Under the pieces are notes generated by a model. The model worked only from the letters and a program-made list of their open reading frames with translations, searched no databases and was not told where the DNA came from. Below, piece by piece: positions 1 to 10,784 of a stretch of DNA of 64,000 bases; the first letter of the stretch is position 1; each line of letters opens with the position of its first letter. The stretch is taken from the NCBI RefSeq assembly GCF_027580225.2, contig NC_073354.2, positions 6,238,001 through 6,302,000 of the forward strand, written 5' to 3'. Source of the stretch: Misgurnus anguillicaudatus. Lineage: Eukaryota; Chordata; Actinopteri; Cypriniformes; Cobitidae. Made by a program: the position numbers and the translations under genes.

Positions 1-330
1 ATATTAGCTCTCATTCTTCATTAACAACTCTTTCTTCTAACCTGATTTTGGGATTTATTTCACAAATATAGGTTTCCTTTATGTCAGAGTGGATTGTCAC
101 CTTTGGAGCTCCCTATAGTGATTTGACCTTTGTATTTGTTTGTCCTGTCTTATTTAAACTTTCTTGAATTTCTGTTTATATGTATTCTTACTCCTGTAAT
201 GCTTAACTATGTATCTGGCTGTTGTATTGCTGTTTAACTATGTATTGAAAAGCATTATGCATACCAAAAATAAAAAGATACAAATTCCTTGGCAATAAAG
301 TTCATTCTGATTCAGATTCTTATGTTAGCA
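1..330 (+). repeat. Possible 3' tail of a non-LTR retrotransposon
   Basis: The segment ends near 290-320 with a polyadenylation-like AATAAAG followed by imperfect TTCTGATTCAGATTC repeats. Fish CR1/L2-group LINE tails often end this way. No reverse transcriptase frame is visible before it, so only the last few hundred bases could be present. The left border lies outside the window. Confidence 0.35.
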
Positions 331-463
331 TTTAGTTTAGTCATAATAATATAATTAAAAAAAGTGTATTTTTTCAGAAAGTTTAAGAAGGAAAGAAAGA
401 CAATAAGAAACGTAAGCCATCAAAATATAATAATTTACGTGAGAGGCATTGGGAGACGGAAAA

Positions 464-682
464 ATGTCGGCTGTTGCTTGTTCTCACACAACAGCATCAA
501 GCTTCTGTCATGCTAACACATTGACCCCGGTGGATCTTATTAAAAACGTAACATTATTTTACTCAAAGTCAACGAAAATCAAGCAGGACCAAAACATTTT
601 ACAGCTTATTGCTGTCAAAAAAGTTCAGCGACGTCCCAAGGATGACAGCAGCAATGACAGTGATCTTAATATGACAAAGTAA
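464..682 (+). CDS. Unrecognised 72-codon ORF, possible exon
   Basis: I do not recognise this protein. The first ATG is at 464 (an upstream in-frame TTG at 449 is not a credible start), and an in-frame stop lies just upstream at 440. The frame encodes 72 residues with a Ser/Thr/Cys-rich start, then a charged Lys/Arg-rich and Asp/Ser-rich end (KKVQRRPKDDSSNDSD). A pyrimidine-rich acceptor-like TTTTTTCAG ends at 377 and a donor-like GTAAGT starts at 679, so 378-678 could be one exon of a spliced gene or transposon ORF. No downstream partner exon was found before the next repeat. The layout, with few cysteines followed by a basic RRP-type segment, loosely resembles N-terminal exons of some animal transposon-derived proteins, but this is weak. 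It may also be chance. Confidence 0.15.
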   Translation: MSAVACSHTTASSFCHANTLTPVDLIKNVTLFYSKSTKIKQDQNILQLIAVKKVQRRPKDDSSNDSDLNMTK

Positions 683-689
683 GTGTTTT

Positions 690-1749
690 GATTAATGCCA
701 TTAATGTTTATTTTTTTAATCAGTGTATAGCACTAGTCAACTGAATGAATATAACATGGCAAAGATGAATACACATTTATATATTGATTCAATAGATTTA
801 TAGCATTGTGAAAAAAATATTGTAATGGATTTATTGCATTTTGCGGAAAAAAGAACCATACATTTTTGAAGATCAAGTTATGGATTAGATTTTTTATGTT
901 ATTATAACCTAAAGATGCTATGTGAAAGTTTGTAACAAAAAATAGTGGTTTTCATCTTGTCACTTTCTTATAGAAAACACGTTTTTACCCAAATTGGTCA
1001 AAATTGGTGTTTTTGAACCAAACTCTTCATATAAGTTAAAGAATTTCAACTTGATTTTATAAATTATGTCAACTTTTCGCAAGCAAAAACTTAAAATAGT
1101 AGGTTGAATTAACTTGCAAAACCTTTTGTGTGTGTGTGTAATAATCCCATGGACTACTGATCAAAAGTTAAAAAAATTTAATATAATGGCAAATTAAATG
1201 TTTTAAATTACTTTTGTCAACAAAATTTAATTGTGTCAACATATTCATTTCTGTCATTTAGTGCAAATATTTGTATATTCAGCTGCACTTGCAGTGCATT
1301 GCACGTAGAAGGGTCTGGATTTTGGGTGCACAAGCATCGTATGCCGACTACCTCCGCTCCACCTGTGAAACCGCACGCGTTTTGTTGCTTTCCACTTGTC
1401 TTCTAATAAAAATAAACTAGACACTCGTGACTGCCATGAACCGTCTGAAATGCACTTAATAAATAATAGGAGTCCAACATAAACCTGCACCTTCAATAGA
1501 TTTTGAAAAGCCTCTCACTGTGAGAGTAAAATATAAGTTGTTAAAAATAATACATGGTTTGATACACAAAATAAATCCCAAAGTTACATTAGTGTCACAC
1601 TATAGTTTTAGTGAGTTTACTATTGTTGTAAAATGTGGTAAAGAATGAGTGAGTGACCCTAAACATTACAGAAAATTTGAGCAAATATCCAATTACAAGA
1701 TGTGTTGAGGCATATGGTTGGTCACCATTCAACATGTAAAATTACGTAA
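690..1749. other. AT-rich sequence without recognised features
   Basis: The stretch contains only short open frames in all six frames and no terminal repeats or tRNA-like boxes that I can see. A more GC-rich island near 1290-1440 has no long open frame. Confidence 0.5.
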
Positions 1750-2022
1750 GGAATAATTGACGATGGGCCATTGAATTATAAGAAAATAATGCACACCCAA
1801 GGTGCAATGTGTTACACCGCGGGTGTGCATTATTTTCAAATCATTCAAAGGACCGGAATCAATTATTCCTCTTATAACACGGTTACCACAAACATTGCTC
1901 TGGTGCCTATTTTTAAGACATTTGACAAGTTAGGTGTGCGGTTTACAGGAATTAATGCATACCCACAGAACATTTCTCAGCCAATCAGAATACAGCATTC
2001 AACAGACCTGTGGTATAAATGA
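1750..2022. repeat. Foldback (inverted-repeat) element fragment
   Basis: The arms at 1750-1803 and 1820-1869 are inverted copies of each other: GGAATAATTGA opens the left arm and TCAATTATTCC closes the right. GCACACCC and GGGTGTGC face each other near the centre, so a strong hairpin is possible. The sequence that follows, to about 2022, looks like the continuation of the same family. The superfamily is unknown and no target duplication was found. Confidence 0.55.
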
Positions 2023-2157
2023 TTTTAATAAATAACAACCTTCATAAAAACTTGTGTAGAAAGTTATCTTGAGTGTTGGTCAACAGGGGTTACTGTTTTT
2101 GCATGGCTACATTAAAACCAAGGTCAGGGTTCAAATACCAGGGAATGCATAAACTGC

Positions 2158-2660
2158 AAAGGGCAAATATTGTGCAAAATCAAGTTGGGAAAAGTGTTTG
2201 GACATATATGAGCCACAACAACCACACAATGAGAAAAAATGCCCCCTCTCCTTCTTTTTTTAATCCCCATTAACAGAGAAGTCTCATGCTGTTTTGATTC
2301 TCTTGTTAATGTGACATCACACAAACAAAGCCCCACCCACAGCCAACGACTGACTGGTTAATTTAATCCAAAAGCTTTTCTAAATGTGTTTGTTAGCACA
2401 TTGTAGCGCTAATGCAGCTAAATATACTATTGTCCCAGACTGTATTCACAGGAATCAGATCGAAAGCTGCAGCTCATTTGCATTTAAAGATACAGACATG
2501 AAAACAGCACTTTTTTCTCCCTTCCAAATAGGTGCTTTTTGGACATGCTATAATAAATGATCTGTTGGGTATTTTGTGCTGAAACTTCACAGACACATTC
2601 TAGGCACACCTGAGACTTAGTTTACATCTTGTAAAAATGGCCATAATAGGTGTCCTTTAA
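2158..2660 (+). mobile_element. Non-autonomous DNA element, subfamily A (copy 1)
   Basis: It starts with AAAGGGCAAATATT and ends with AATAGGTGTCCTTTAA, an imperfect inverted terminal repeat. Its interior matches, in opposite orientation, the element at 26921-27370, sharing the heptadecamer TGTTTTGATTCTCTTGT and the block around GACATGCTATAATAAATG. Distant similarity at the right end links it to the copies at 57481 and 61695. It has no coding capacity. Confidence 0.6.
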
Positions 2661-3152
2661 AATGTAAAGCCTGAATGCACTTTTTTCACTTAGATTAAAC
2701 AGAATTTGATTGACATGTCCTTATAGAAATAGTTCAGGCGTATATATGACTTTCTTCTTTCAGCCAAACACAGTTGTAGTTTTTTTCAAATAATATCCTG
2801 GCTCTTTTCAGATTTATAATGGCTTCATAATGGCAAAAACGAATCCATACGATTATTAAATAATATTCCGAGAGAGTTGTCCCAGCATTACAAAGAAAAA
2901 AAAACATCACCTTGCCTCAAAAGACATTTAATAACTGTATGGTTAGGTTTTTGATGGATGCACGCGCTTCTTGGAGTTTTAAAAATGGGGCACTATCCAA
3001 TGCCACAATAATGCTAAAAAGAGGCAGGATATTATTTAATATAACTCTGAATGTGTTTGCCAGAAAAAACTCATATACACCTAGGATGGCTTGAGGGTGA
3101 GTAAAATATGGGCTCTTTTTTTAGGGTGATCTATTCCTTTATTGCCCCGATC
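2661..3152. other. No gene or named repeat seen
   Basis: AT-rich sequence with a short chance ORF (2912-3094). Its end carries the left target duplication of the next element. Confidence 0.45.
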
Positions 3153-3160
3153 ACCTGACA

Positions 3161-4634
3161 CAGGGGCGGAGTGGGACCAAAAAATCTACCGGGAAATTTT
3201 CGTATACCACCGGCCCTCCGTGGTAAAAAAAAGGTTTCGTAGCCTATTTGTAGTAAAACTAGGGTAATACAAATCGTAATCAATTTGCCCCCCCAAAAAA
3301 ACATTTTCATAATAATAATTAAATCATTAAATCATGGCTAATTTTCCTAAATGAGTAACAATACAAAATGATACCTGGTTGAAAGACGGAGATGCGCGCC
3401 TCAATCAGCTATTACATAACAGAGCGAGGCCAGAGATGAATGTGCTCATAAACGGAGTAATATGGGATAATTTGTGCATCTTTGAATAACTGTAAGAATA
3501 TTTCCTTTAAATATAATTTTGTCATATAAAGTTTTGAGAGATAATAATGTTTTTTTTTCACGGTTATTGCTTATTTATTTTAACGTGTTTGGCGCATTAC
3601 CTCAGAGTTTATTTCAGTAATATTGCTTTTTTTCCCGCTAATAATAATAATACAATTTACATGCCAATCGTGCTTCCTTGTCTTTTTATTCATTTCATTA
3701 TGCTGTAATGTTAATTTATATGTAGATATTATATAATCTCGTCTAATATTCAAATCATATCTGGAATAATGTGTGCATCTTTGAATAACTGTAAGAATAT
3801 TTCCTTTAAATATAATTTTTGTCATATAAAGTTTTGAGAGATAATAATGGTTTTTTTTCACGGTTATTGCTTATTTATTTTAACGTGTTTGGCGCATTAC
3901 CTCAGAGTTTATTTCAGTAATATTGCTTTTTTTCCCGCTAATAATAACAATACAATTTACATGCCAATCCTGCTTCCTTGTCTTTTTATTAATTTCATTA
4001 TGCTGTAATGTTAATTTATATGTAGATATTATATAATCTCTAATAGTCTAATATTCAAATCATATCTGGAATAATGTGTGCATCTTTGAATAACTGTAAG
4101 AATACAGTTAATTTGAAAATAATTTTTGTCAAAGTTTTGAGAAATAATAATGTTGTGAGGATATTTATATATTCAAGTTGAATACTCTCGTCTATTAATA
4201 TGGAAATCTAGTAGTAGGAAATATAAAATGTGATACTGCAAAGTTAGATTCCCAAAATGTGACGAGGAAAAAGAGGTGTGTTCAGCAGCTTTTTACATCA
4301 GAGGCAGATGGGCTATTCCATTTGGTGATCCCCCTATATTTGTGAAAATCCTAGACATGGTTTGACCTGCCGAACGGGTTGAGCGATCGCTTGTATTATA
4401 GCCTACTGTGTGGAGCAGAGGGAGAGAGAGAGAGAGAGGCTGCACAGTTTGACCAGCGGGAAGCGGCCGCAAATCAGGCTGCCGCGGCCCCAGATGCTTT
4501 TGCTAATATTAACTCGTAATCATTACGACGCAACGTATAATCACTATCAGACCGGGCCGGCCATCGCGCGGCCCCAAAACACCACCGGCCCACCGGGAAA
4601 AGTCCCGACCCTCCCGACGGCCACCCCGCCACTG
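3161..4634. mobile_element. Non-autonomous hAT-like transposon
   Basis: The 1,474-bp element is bounded by the perfect 8-bp direct repeat ACCTGACA at 3153-3160 and 4635-4642. The termini CAGGGGCGGAGTGG and the inverse of CCACCCCGCCACTG form an imperfect inverted repeat of the CAG...CTG type. An 8-bp duplication with such ends is the hAT hallmark. No transposase frame remains. The interior holds about 2.3 copies of a 300-bp tandem repeat and a short GA run (4419-4438). The right end is GC-rich, unlike the AT-rich core. Confidence 0.85.
3461..4153. repeat. 300-bp tandem repeat inside the hAT element
   Basis: The anchor TTTGAATAACTGTAAGAATA recurs at 3481, 3780 and 4085 (spacing 299 and 305). 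The first two units are nearly identical over their full length and the third is cut short near 4153. Confidence 0.9.
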
Positions 4635-4642
4635 ACCTGACA

Positions 4643-5446
4643 TACAGTATTACTGCTTGTCCCATGAGTTTTAGTGAGCTGTTTCTCACAACCCCAGGAT
4701 AAATAGAAAGGGCATAAAAATGAATGATAGGGTTTCAGTAAAGTGACCATATCGTCTGACTACGAGTGCAAAGATCTTGGTCATCTCTATACCGCGGGTT
4801 GATACAGTAGCATGTCTTCCTCAATGGCCTCTTGTTTGCAGATGTGACACCTTATCTCCAGAGATGACAAAGCAACACAGAAGATGAATTGGATGGGGAG
4901 ACTGACAATAACTGATGAGGTCAGATAACAAACACAGAGAGTTTTGGGGAGAAAAAAAAACAGTAAGTGTAACACAACCTGAAACTGTACTGCACAGTAG
5001 AAATGACCCCAGATCAGCAATAAAGATTAATCTCACTCTTGTGAAATAGACTCTGAGATGTTAAATCTCTCTTCAGCCAGTACTGTATATGTGAAGCTCT
5101 TTAATGTAACGCAGACCCATGCGCTCTTAAATCCCTTAATGCTTTCGCACGACTGTGGCTATTAATCACACAGAAAATCGATTGTGACAGTGTGATGTAA
5201 GCTATCAGCGATGACAAAGATAACTATGACAATAATTACACAATGTCTGCTACATTCATCATGGTCAGTTATGATTACTTAAACTCTTACATGATGAATT
5301 ATGGAGTTTTGGTGGGTTACATGGCATGCTGGCTATTCGGTTAACACCATAAAATAATGTGTCAACGTATATCATTATGCTTTAAAAAAACATTATGTAA
5401 TTATCTTGCATATGTCACATAAACAACATATTATCCTGAAAACAGA
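4643..5446. other. No gene seen
   Basis: Low-complexity-free sequence with no recognised repeat. Short ORFs at 4787-5036 have no recognisable motifs. Confidence 0.4.
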
Positions 5447-5562
5447 TGCATTTGGTGGACATTTTTATCGTGGCTTACTGTGCATTTTAAAGTATACTTT
5501 ATCAGATTGTGTGTTCCCTGGGAATCAAACCCATACGCTTGGCATTGGTTGAGCTACAGAAA
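5447..5562 (-). repeat. tRNA-derived SINE (copy 1)
   Basis: Read on the minus strand it begins with a tRNA-like head (TGTAGCTCAACC as A box, GGGTTTGATTCCC as B box). It then carries a non-tRNA body and a tail resembling GTAAGTCGCTTTGGATAAAAG, here degenerate. The same tail is seen on the plus strand at 29107-29155. Pol III promoter boxes are recognisable but diverged. Confidence 0.6.
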
Positions 5563-6235
5563 ACCAATAATAATTTCAAAACAAATTTTCTGAGTATATG
5601 TGAGGTGGGAGATTCATTTTCCTATGAATTTGCTTGGGAATTCAGAGGGGTTGTTAGGGATTTCTGATGGGTGCTGTTGCTCTCTGGAAAAAGTCAAAAG
5701 TGCTACGACCTCCCGGTCTCTTTGACATTCTGTTGCTTATATGTAACTCGTGCTTATCTCTAAATGCAAGTCTGTGGGATTTTGTTACTCACTTTGATGC
5801 CAAGCTAAACATACAGTAAGTATATGTAACAGGAATTTTTTCCCTAAGTGTTGCGTAATTCCTCCACTCCAGCTCGGCTCCGGGTTTTTCGTTTCACATT
5901 CTTGTTTTCTTCGCACTTGCTAGTGAGAGAAACCCCGCTCCAAGCAATCCTGGAGCGAGATGAAACACAGACGCTCCATCGTTCAAAAACCTGATCCTCG
6001 CTTTAGGCAAAAACTCCACTCCCCTCTCTGCTTTCACTCAATACTGCTTGTATACGAACACAGGCGAACGTCCCAGTGCTGTTATAGATATATAAGTTAG
6101 AGGATTAAACCTGGTTATATGTGATGTAAAATTGTTCAAATGAAGTGGGATGTTTATGCTGTTGATTTCTAGAAATTATACATTTAAGCATTTTTTTCTT
6201 ATGCCCACTTTTTGGGACTTGTTTGCATCTCTGCT
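5563..6235. other. No gene or clear repeat
   Basis: A more GC-balanced stretch at 5860-6070 contains CTCCA-rich sequence but no open frame or terminal repeats. Confidence 0.4.
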
Positions 6236-6900
6236 CACTCTAAAAATGGTTGGGTTATTTTTAAGCTGCATTAGGTAAAATTGGACAGAACACACCGCTG
6301 GGTTAAAATTGACCCAATGCTGGGTTGTTGTTATACCCCAACTGCTGGGTTATTATACCCGGGTGATTCTCACGAAACCATTGAAACACCACGGCACTAA
6401 TGATTTTAGCTTTAAAATGTGTAATATAGTAACATTAAAAAGCATCAGAATTAACACAATACTGTGTTCTACCTTGCACAATGTGTGATTTTAACATAAG
6501 AATTTATAATTGGAAATTTTATCTCATTTTCTGCTGAAATTCTCATTACCGCAATGTGTCCGGCTGTCAGAGGTGGGTAGTAACGAATTACATTTACTTC
6601 GTTACATTTACTTGAGTACATTTTTTGGGTAACTAGTACTTTTAGAGTAAATTTAAGGATGGGTACATTTTACTCTTACTCAAGTACATTTCTAATGAAA
6701 AAACTGTACTTTTACTTCGCTACATTCGGTGGCGTTACTACGCTACTTTCAAATGGTAATAATTAATGAATATATTTTATTTTTTAAGTTTATATGGCTT
6801 GCTCGAAAGTCTCGCGAGACGTTAGAGAGGCTGCGTGCGTTGCGAGGGGTGGCTACGTATCACCCTTTAGCGCGCGTAGATGAAACATAGATGAAAGGAG

Positions 6901-7090
6901 ATGACTGAAGCGGAGGATGACTTATGCAATCTATCGGAGGCAGATCACGCGTGGCCTCAAGTTTGGTCTATGTTTACACTACAAAAGGTAAAAAAGAATA
7001 GTTTCATAATGCGATGTATGCTTTGTGCACCAAAACGAACTGACATCTCAGCGTACAGGAATTCAAGCTCCAACCTGAAACAACACGGCG
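6901..7090 (+). pseudogene. hAT transposase N-terminal exon (BED-type finger)
   Basis: The frame from the ATG at 6901 reads an acidic start followed by a BED-like zinc-binding motif: V-W-x-x-F-T near residues 22-27, then C-x2-C (RCMLCAP), and a Leu-Lys-Gln-His near residue 62. This is the DNA-binding module at the N-terminus of many hAT transposases. It stops making sense at a GTACGT donor at 7091, so it is probably a first coding exon. The catalytic RNase H-like domain and the C-terminal dimerisation domain are absent from the element. A frameshifted version of the same exon is in the minus-strand sibling near 16470-16660. Confidence 0.55.
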
Positions 7091-7281
7091 GTACGTGTCA
7101 CTTTGTGCAGTGCCTTATTATAATATAATTTCCCGCACTGTTTTTGTCATATGCGCTCTTGTGCAAGCAATGAAAATTACTCTAACCTTACAAACAACAC
7201 ACGTTCACATCTGCACATTTCCATATCATTTCCTCATAAAACTAAACAAATTGAACAGCATAGTGTTAAGTCTTGCATTAA

Positions 7282-8116
7282 TATAATACGGGAGAACCGG
7301 GGCAAAAGTAACGCTGGACGAAAGTAACAAAGCGATTTTTTCAGAGGACTGATAACATTTGCATCCCAAACTATGACAGCATCTTTGCAACCCTTGACAG
7401 AGCTGACAAATATCGCGTTATTTACTCACCATTTTCCGGGTGTAGATCCAGAAAGGTGTTTTCAACCATAAGTAAATTCCAAAAGCGGTCATTGTTTTCT
7501 TATAACGCGTTATGTTTCTCGATTCATCAATCTTCAGGTTATTTAGTGCTCTAACACATCCTGAAGTTTGACTTCTCAAGAGTTTTTCAAAATAAAAGTA
7601 AATCTGGTTTAAATGTGAGGAGATCCTGTCAGGACGAAAGTAACACTTACTTTTGTACCATTTATATTATTCTAATTTTATTTAATTTAATTTTCATAGT
7701 GTTCAAACTGTTGAATTTAAGTTTGTACTGTTTGTTGCTTTTGAAACATTTGATAAAACTGAAATTTAAAATGAAAATATAATTTCATTATTTTTTTCAA
7801 AGATAAATTACAAAATATGTTTGCAGTTACATATTAAAGAGGTCATAGTCATGTATAGTTAATAAAAACAAGTGTAACACGAAAATCTACATTGTTTTGT
7901 TGTGTTAAAAAAAAGTAACAATTCACCACTTATGTTCAAAGTGAAATTATACTAGTCATTTTACATTTGTTCAAAATTCCACCTGGTATTGATAGACCAC
8001 ACTTGTGAGTTACTAACCACAGCAAAAATATATCTCTGTCTGAAACATTATCTTTAAAAATTTAAAAAAACTTTTTAAAAAATCTGAAAAATTTCTCCCC
8101 TACACATAACCGGACA
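7282..8116. mobile_element. Innermost insertion in the hAT relic
   Basis: The borders are set by comparison with the sibling hAT at 15546-16954. Both copies share TCTTGCATTA before this point and the GTAGAAAATACAT block after it, while these ~835 bp are absent from the sibling. The insert opens with GGGAGAACCGGGGCAAAAG and has several AAAGTAAC blocks. A short GGGAGAA/TTCTCCC pair lies near the two ends. The family is unknown and it has no coding frame. Confidence 0.6.
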
Positions 8117-9701
8117 CCTTACTTAAATGTAGAAAATACATACGAATAATAACTGGATTGTATTTTATTTAATTCCTTCCTAAATAATCTATATACTTAT
8201 AAAAATAAAAGAATAAAGTACGTTTTTAAAGAAACATGTTTTATATATTATAATAAATGTAAAGTTGATTTGCAAAAACAGAAAAGTTCCATTTGAAATT
8301 CTAAAATAAGCATTTTATCAAGCTCCTTATGTTCATTAATTGCACATTAATGACAATGAAAATAACCTATTCATATAAAACATGATAACAAACAGACACA
8401 CACATTCTTTTTTGCTTACTGTAAGCTTGTCTAAAGGCAGATCCAGACAAATTTTGTTGTGTTAACTGTCAGAAAACAGTCAGTGTTTGTTTAAGATTTT
8501 TTTTAATGACACGTTATGTGGTGTTGGAGGACTGAGATAGACTGCTTTACTTTAACCTAGGTTTATTAGTAGTATATAAGCAGAACAATGAGACTTTTAA
8601 GGAGAGGTTTGTGAAAGCCCTCCAAGTAGTCTGAAATTCAGGGATTTTACGCTTCTTTTCAATCAGATTGGAAGTAACGAGTAACTAAATACTTGAGTAG
8701 TTTTTTTCATCTAATACTTTTTTACTCTTACTCAAGTAAATAATTAGATTGTTACTTTTACTTTTACTTGAGTAATTTTTTGTATAAGTACTTGTACTTT
8801 TACTTGAGTACAGATTTTGGGTACTCTACCCACCTCTGCCGGCTGTGTTTGAACATGCGTTATGTTGTAATTTAATCAAATTAACACAAAAATATTAAGA
8901 AAAAAAATAAATGGATGTTTTGCTAGACTACTTTAGATGACAGAAAAAATATTTACTGAATATTCATGTATAATAATAATGAAGAAAAATTAGGAAAATG
9001 ATGTGTCCATGCCTGATGTTCTCATCCTCCGCAACACTTTTGAGAACAGTTTAAGCACACATACAGAATTTTAATAAAGTTTGATTTTGAGTGACCAAGC
9101 ACATGGACCAGTTACTTCAAGATGGCTACCAGGTAAGATCATTTTTTACAGTTAATTTGAAATATTGTCTTGTCAGAATGCTTACACGACATTTTGATTA
9201 TCATTACCGCAACAGATGCTTATTAAATGTTAATTTAATTAATAGAAGCATAATACTTTGATTTTAAATGCATGTGCAGAATCTCCAAATTATGTTCTTT
9301 CAGGTTTGTCATGTCATTTTGAAAATATGTCAGTGTTAATGTTTTCTGACTGTTGCGGTAATGAGATTTCTTAGGACAAATTTTTTAATTTATGTTACAA
9401 AAAGTGTTAAATGATAAGTAAAAGTTTTTAAATTAATGTTCCCATTTACTCCAGACTTTGTTTTTCAATGTCTGGTGGGAAAAAAAGTAAATTTAAGCAA
9501 TTTTTAAATTTTGATGCTTGACATTTTTAAAACCAAGTTTTCGTGAGAATCACCCACCCCATGGATGCATAACAACAACAACAACAACCCAACATTGGGG
9601 GTATAACAACAACCCAACATTGGGTCATTTTGAACCCAGCATGTGTTCTGTCTAATATTTACCAATAATGGGTCAAAAATAACCCAGCCGTTTTAAGAGT
9701 G

Positions 9702-10098
9702 CTGTATAGGATGAGGTTGTGCACTTGACCTTGGCCCTGACAGTCGACTTATTAAACACTTTTCTAGAGTTAATGGCTGTGTAAACAGACTTGTACTCTA
9801 TGACCTTTGAGTTTGTGATCAGTTTGTTTGTTCTTTTAATGTCAGCAAAGCCTGCTGTTCTTGCGTGTTATTGTTTAAATGCTCATAACATCTGGTCATT
9901 GTTGTCCTTTTGGAATGTAATGGTCATTTGATCTTGGTCTTGATGATCCAATCAGGGAGCGAATGTGGGAACCCATGCCTTCGTTCACATAAGTCTCCGT
10001 TTTGGTCTGTATACACAAAACGTTTTTTCAACCTGAATTTTCTTACTTTCATTTATAAAGTTGAACAAAGTAAAAAAAAACTTTCATAAAAAATCCAG
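9702..10098. other. No gene seen
   Basis: Apparently single-copy sequence between the two nests, with no long ORF or inverted repeats. Confidence 0.4.
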
Positions 10099-10248
10099 AT
10101 AATTTACTCACCCCCATGTCTTCCAAGATGTTTATGTCTTTCTTTGTTCAGTCGAAAAGAAATTAATTTTTTTTAAGGCAAACATTTCAAGATTTTTCTC
10201 CATGTAGTGGACTTTAGTGGACCTCAATATTTCACAGTTTTAATGCAG

Positions 10249-10779
10249 TTTAAAGAGCACCAATTGTCCGATTCCCGTTTTTACATTTCCTTTGGTGTGT
10301 AAGTGTGTATTAACGATATGCAAAACGTACAAATCTCAAAGTAAATGATGTGACGAGGTTACAACATAAATCTCTTTTCTTGAACTACAACAAACACACG
10401 GATTGTAGGAAACAGTTTACTTCCTGGGATTGGTGATGTAGAGAAGGCTGACATTATCATAATTCCTCCCACTTCGGACTCACAGCCTGTAAGTTAACTC
10501 CTGTTAGCAACCAAATCTTTCAAACATGGTAATGAGCTTCACATTACTGGCTGAAGTCAAAGGTATTCAGGCCAATCACAGCATACAGATTAGCTGACCA
10601 ATCAGGGACACAGAGCTTTTCAAATCCATGCGTTTCAGGAAGAGTGTGAAATCTGGAGCTACAAAAATTAATGGTTCGTGGAAAATAACGTATTTTTTAT
10701 CATAAACCACGCGAACACATTGTATTATACCAAACACACAAAATAAAAATATTTAGAAATGAAATAGGTGCACTTTAAA
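10249..10779 (+). mobile_element. Non-autonomous element with TTTAAAGWGCACC ends (copy 1)
   Basis: TTTAAAGAGCACC at the left and GGTGCACTTTAAA at the right form the terminal inverted repeat. A partly degraded minus-strand copy is at 47967-48680 and a fragment at 54893-55008. Non-coding. Confidence 0.7.
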
Positions 10780-10784
10780 ATTCC

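Larger units (their letters stand above)
6568..8838 (+). mobile_element. hAT transposon relic with BED-finger exon (copy 1)
   Basis: The ends CAGAGGTGGGTAG and CTACCCACCTCTG are inverted, and the perfect 8-bp duplication CCGGCTGT flanks them (6560-6567 and 8839-8846). Subterminal sequence is rich in inverted and direct TACTTGAGTA-type repeats, typical of transposase binding regions. One exon-like piece of transposase survives at 6901-7090. A younger insertion occupies about 7282-8116. The rest of the transposase is missing, so the copy cannot move by itself. A sibling on the minus strand is at 15546-16954. Confidence 0.85.
6361..9555. mobile_element. Second-level inverted-repeat element
   Basis: GGGTGATTCTCACGAAA at 6361 is repeated inverted at 9539-9555, a 17-bp perfect terminal repeat. 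ACCC flanks both sides (6357-6360, 9556-9559) and may be a 4-bp target duplication. Without the younger insertion its own sequence is about 0.9 kb of AT-rich, non-coding DNA. Superfamily not assigned. Confidence 0.65.
6236..9701. mobile_element. Outer foldback element of a four-level nest
   Basis: The left arm 6236-6356 and right arm 9562-9701 are inverted copies of each other over about 140 bp. Both are built on CACTCTTAAAA-like ends and several TGGGTT/AACCCA blocks, and the arms are interrupted only by later insertions. The family resembles short CACTC...GAGTG foldback elements common in cyprinids. The original element was probably under 300 bp and non-coding. No convincing target duplication was seen. 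Confidence 0.7.

Noticed and set aside
449..463. Start of the first ORF at 449
   Set aside because: That codon is TTG; the first ATG is at 464 and the frame is closed by a stop at 440.
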